A stretch of 44,100 nucleotides of DNA, from NCBI GenBank assembly GCA_009837285.1, contig VXTU01000025.1, forward strand, positions 1 to 44,100, given 5' to 3'. Under the pieces are notes generated by a model. It worked only from the letters and a program-made list of their open reading frames with translations, was not told where the DNA came from and did no database searches. The translations under genes and the position numbers were made by a program. The stretch's first letter is position 1. Each line of letters opens with the position of its first letter. The DNA is from Chloroflexota bacterium (lineage in GTDB: Bacteria; Chloroflexota; Dehalococcoidia; UBA2979). Shown here one piece after another: positions 42,757 through 44,100 of this stretch.

Positions 42757-43980
42757 CTACATCCCGCGCGTCACCGAGTCCCGCCCGTAGCGCCCCCGGA
42801 TCTCGTCGACCGCGCGGTCGACCTGCTCCGCGCGCCGTGCCGAGCCGTCGTCGAAGCCGAGCTGTACCGCGTCCTCGACCAGGTTCGTCGCGCCGAGGCC
42901 GATGAGCCGGACCGGCCGCAGCGATTCGCGCGCCAGCAGCTCGTCGAGCAGCCCCCACCCCGCCGCCGCGAGGTCGTCGGTGCTCTGCACGGGGCGTTCG
43001 AGGGTGCGGCTCCGGTTCAGCGTGGTGAAGTCGGCCCAGCGCAGCTTCAGCGTGACGGTGCGCGCGCGCCGCTGCTGCCCGCGCAGGTCGCTGCCGACGC
43101 GCTCGGCGTGGTCGCGCAGCGTGCGCCGCAGCCGTTCGAGGTCCGTCACGTCCTCGCCGAAGGTCACCTCGCGCGAGACCGAGCGCGCGCCACGCCCGCC
43201 CGCGCGCACCGGCGTGGGATCGAGGCCCCGCGCGCGCTCGGACAGCACCACGCCGGCGCGGCCGAAGCGCTGCTCCAGCCATCGCGCGTCGAGCGCCGCG
43301 GCCCCGCCGATGGTGCGCACGCCGAGCGCAGCGAGTTGCTCGCCGAAGCGTGGCCCGACGAGCGGCAGCTCGCGCAGCGGCAGCGGGGCGAGGAACGCCG
43401 CGTCCTCACCCACGGGCACCTCGAGCAGCCCGTCGGGCTTCGCGCGGTCGCTGCCGACCTTCGCAGTGGTGCGCGATCCGGCGATGCAGACCGAGACGGG
43501 CAGGTTCAGCTCCTCGCGCGTGCGGGCGCGGACACGCTCGGCGGCGGCGCGGGCGCCCGTGCCGCCCTCGCCGAGCCCGGTGAGGTCGGCGTACGCCTCG
43601 TCGATGCCGCTGGGCTCCACGATCGGGCTCTCGTCGCGCAGGATGGTGTGGAATGCGCGCGACGACTCCTGGTAGCGGTCGAAGTGCGGCGGCACGACGA
43701 CCGCCTGCGGGCACAGCCGCAGCGCCTGTGACATCGGCTGCGCCGAGTGGCACCCGAACTCTCTTGACTCGTACGACGCCGACGCGACCACGCCGCGCCC
43801 GCCGGACCCGCCGACGAGCACCGGCTTGCCGATCAGCGACGGGGCGAGCGCGCGCTCGACGGAGACGAAGAACGTGTCGAGGTCGAAGTGCGCGATGCGT
43901 CTCGGCAGCGACGGCGCGAGCCGGCCCGCGGCCTCGCCGTCATGCGGGTCGGGTGCGTTTGGCGATGATGGCGTGCCCAT
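42757..43980 (-). CDS. dinB: DNA polymerase IV (Y-family)
   Basis: A 407-residue Y-family polymerase for translesion synthesis. The metal-binding HFDLDTFFVSVE (Asp33) and IDEAYADL (Asp127-Glu128) are present, with Phe at the steric-gate area. The residue before IDEAY is Gly instead of the usual Ser. The helix-hairpin-helix region (LPLVGPRFGEQLAALGVRTIGG) and little-finger domain follow. No clear clamp-binding motif is evident at the C-terminus (GRYGRDSVTRGM). It is convergent with the permease gene, only 9 bp apart. Confidence 0.95.
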   Translation of the reverse strand: MGTPSSPNAPDPHDGEAAGRLAPSLPRRIAHFDLDTFFVSVERALAPSLIGKPVLVGGSGGRGVVASASYESREFGCHSAQPMSQALRLCPQAVVVPPHFDRYQESSRAFHTILRDESPIVEPSGIDEAYADLTGLGEGGTGARAAAERVRARTREELNLPVSVCIAGSRTTAKVGSDRAKPDGLLEVPVGEDAAFLAPLPLRELPLVGPRFGEQLAALGVRTIGGAAALDARWLEQRFGRAGVVLSERARGLDPTPVRAGGRGARSVSREVTFGEDVTDLERLRRTLRDHAERVGSDLRGQQRRARTVTLKLRWADFTTLNRSRTLERPVQSTDDLAAAGWGLLDELLARESLRPVRLIGLGATNLVEDAVQLGFDDGSARRAEQVDRAVDEIRGRYGRDSVTRGM

Positions 43981-44066
43981 GCCGGTCGTCCGAGGGGAGA
44001 GCGTTGAGGCGGGAACAAGTGTACTGGAACGTCAATCGCTGAAGCAGCACGCGCTCGCTTCGGGTC

Positions 44067-44093
44067 CCCTCGCCCCCCAGTGGGGGGAGAGGG
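44067..44093. repeat. GC-rich inverted repeat near the window end
   Basis: CCCTCGCCCCCCA at 44067-44079 and TGGGGGGAGAGGG at 44081-44093 form a near-perfect hairpin (12 of 13 pairs) with a one-base loop. It is followed by gttagggt and cut by the window end. It looks like one of the short dispersed palindromic repeats found in many bacterial genomes. Confidence 0.5.
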
Positions 44094-44100
44094 TTAGGGT

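Noticed and set aside
1-44100. CRISPR arrays, tRNA and rRNA genes
   Set aside because: I found no regularly spaced repeats, no cloverleaf with a recognisable T-loop, and no ribosomal RNA sequence on reading the window.

Overview
The window is high-GC bacterial DNA. It most resembles a member of the Chloroflexota, probably Dehalococcoidia-like. That placement rests on recognised protein styles: a secreted protein opening with a 'LHPGWNMVGW' module, a cadherin-like/FSLVVFEGGS surface protein, and a beta clamp ending in MPMFVQW. It is an inference, not a computed classification.

Layout. (1) Positions 1-3.9 kb hold a Fic-domain gene, a broken surface-protein gene and the C-terminal half of a large serine recombinase that has lost its catalytic domain. 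(2) Positions 3901-27168 look like an integrated mobile element of about 23.2 kb. It is bounded by two 27-bp direct copies of the 3' end of dnaN (3901-3927 and 27142-27168), which differ only at third codon positions. It carries an intact large serine recombinase at its right end, next to dnaN. Its cargo is defence: an orphan AbiEi-type regulator with its own operator, an unrecognised zinc-ribbon/HEPN-like protein, a type 1 BREX operon (brxA-brxB-brxC-pglX-pglZ-brxL, minus strand), a divergent PAPS-reductase-like (PP-loop) gene, a PIN plus HTH-ImmA/IrrE pair, a DUF262-DUF1524 (GmrSD/BrxU-like) nuclease, and a few small or decayed genes. pglX is split by a single-base frameshift near 11280. (3) Positions 27.1-31.3 kb are chromosomal: dnaN and a large secreted zinc-peptidase-like protein with two degenerate repeats. 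(4) Positions 31.4-40.7 kb are a tightly overlapping tetrapyrrole operon on the minus strand, in transcription order: HTH regulator, precorrin-2 dehydrogenase, hemA, hemC, cobA-hemD fusion, a DUF4268/PD-(D/E)XK-like gene, hemB, a HAD hydrolase and hemL. (5) Positions 40.9-44.0 kb hold an NCS2 purine/pyrimidine permease with a C-terminal ATPase-like domain, and dinB.

How it fits together. The BREX genes should mark host DNA by PglX methylation and block unmodified phage. The DUF262-DUF1524 enzyme could add attack on modified phage DNA, and the HEPN, PIN and AbiEi genes look like further nuclease or toxin-antitoxin parts. The recombinase and dnaN-tail repeats explain how the package entered: it inserts at the end of an essential gene and restores its last codons. 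The truncated recombinase left of the left repeat ends against the repeat in the same way, so this site has probably been used at least twice. The frameshift in pglX raises the question whether this copy of BREX is active, phase-off, or mis-assembled.
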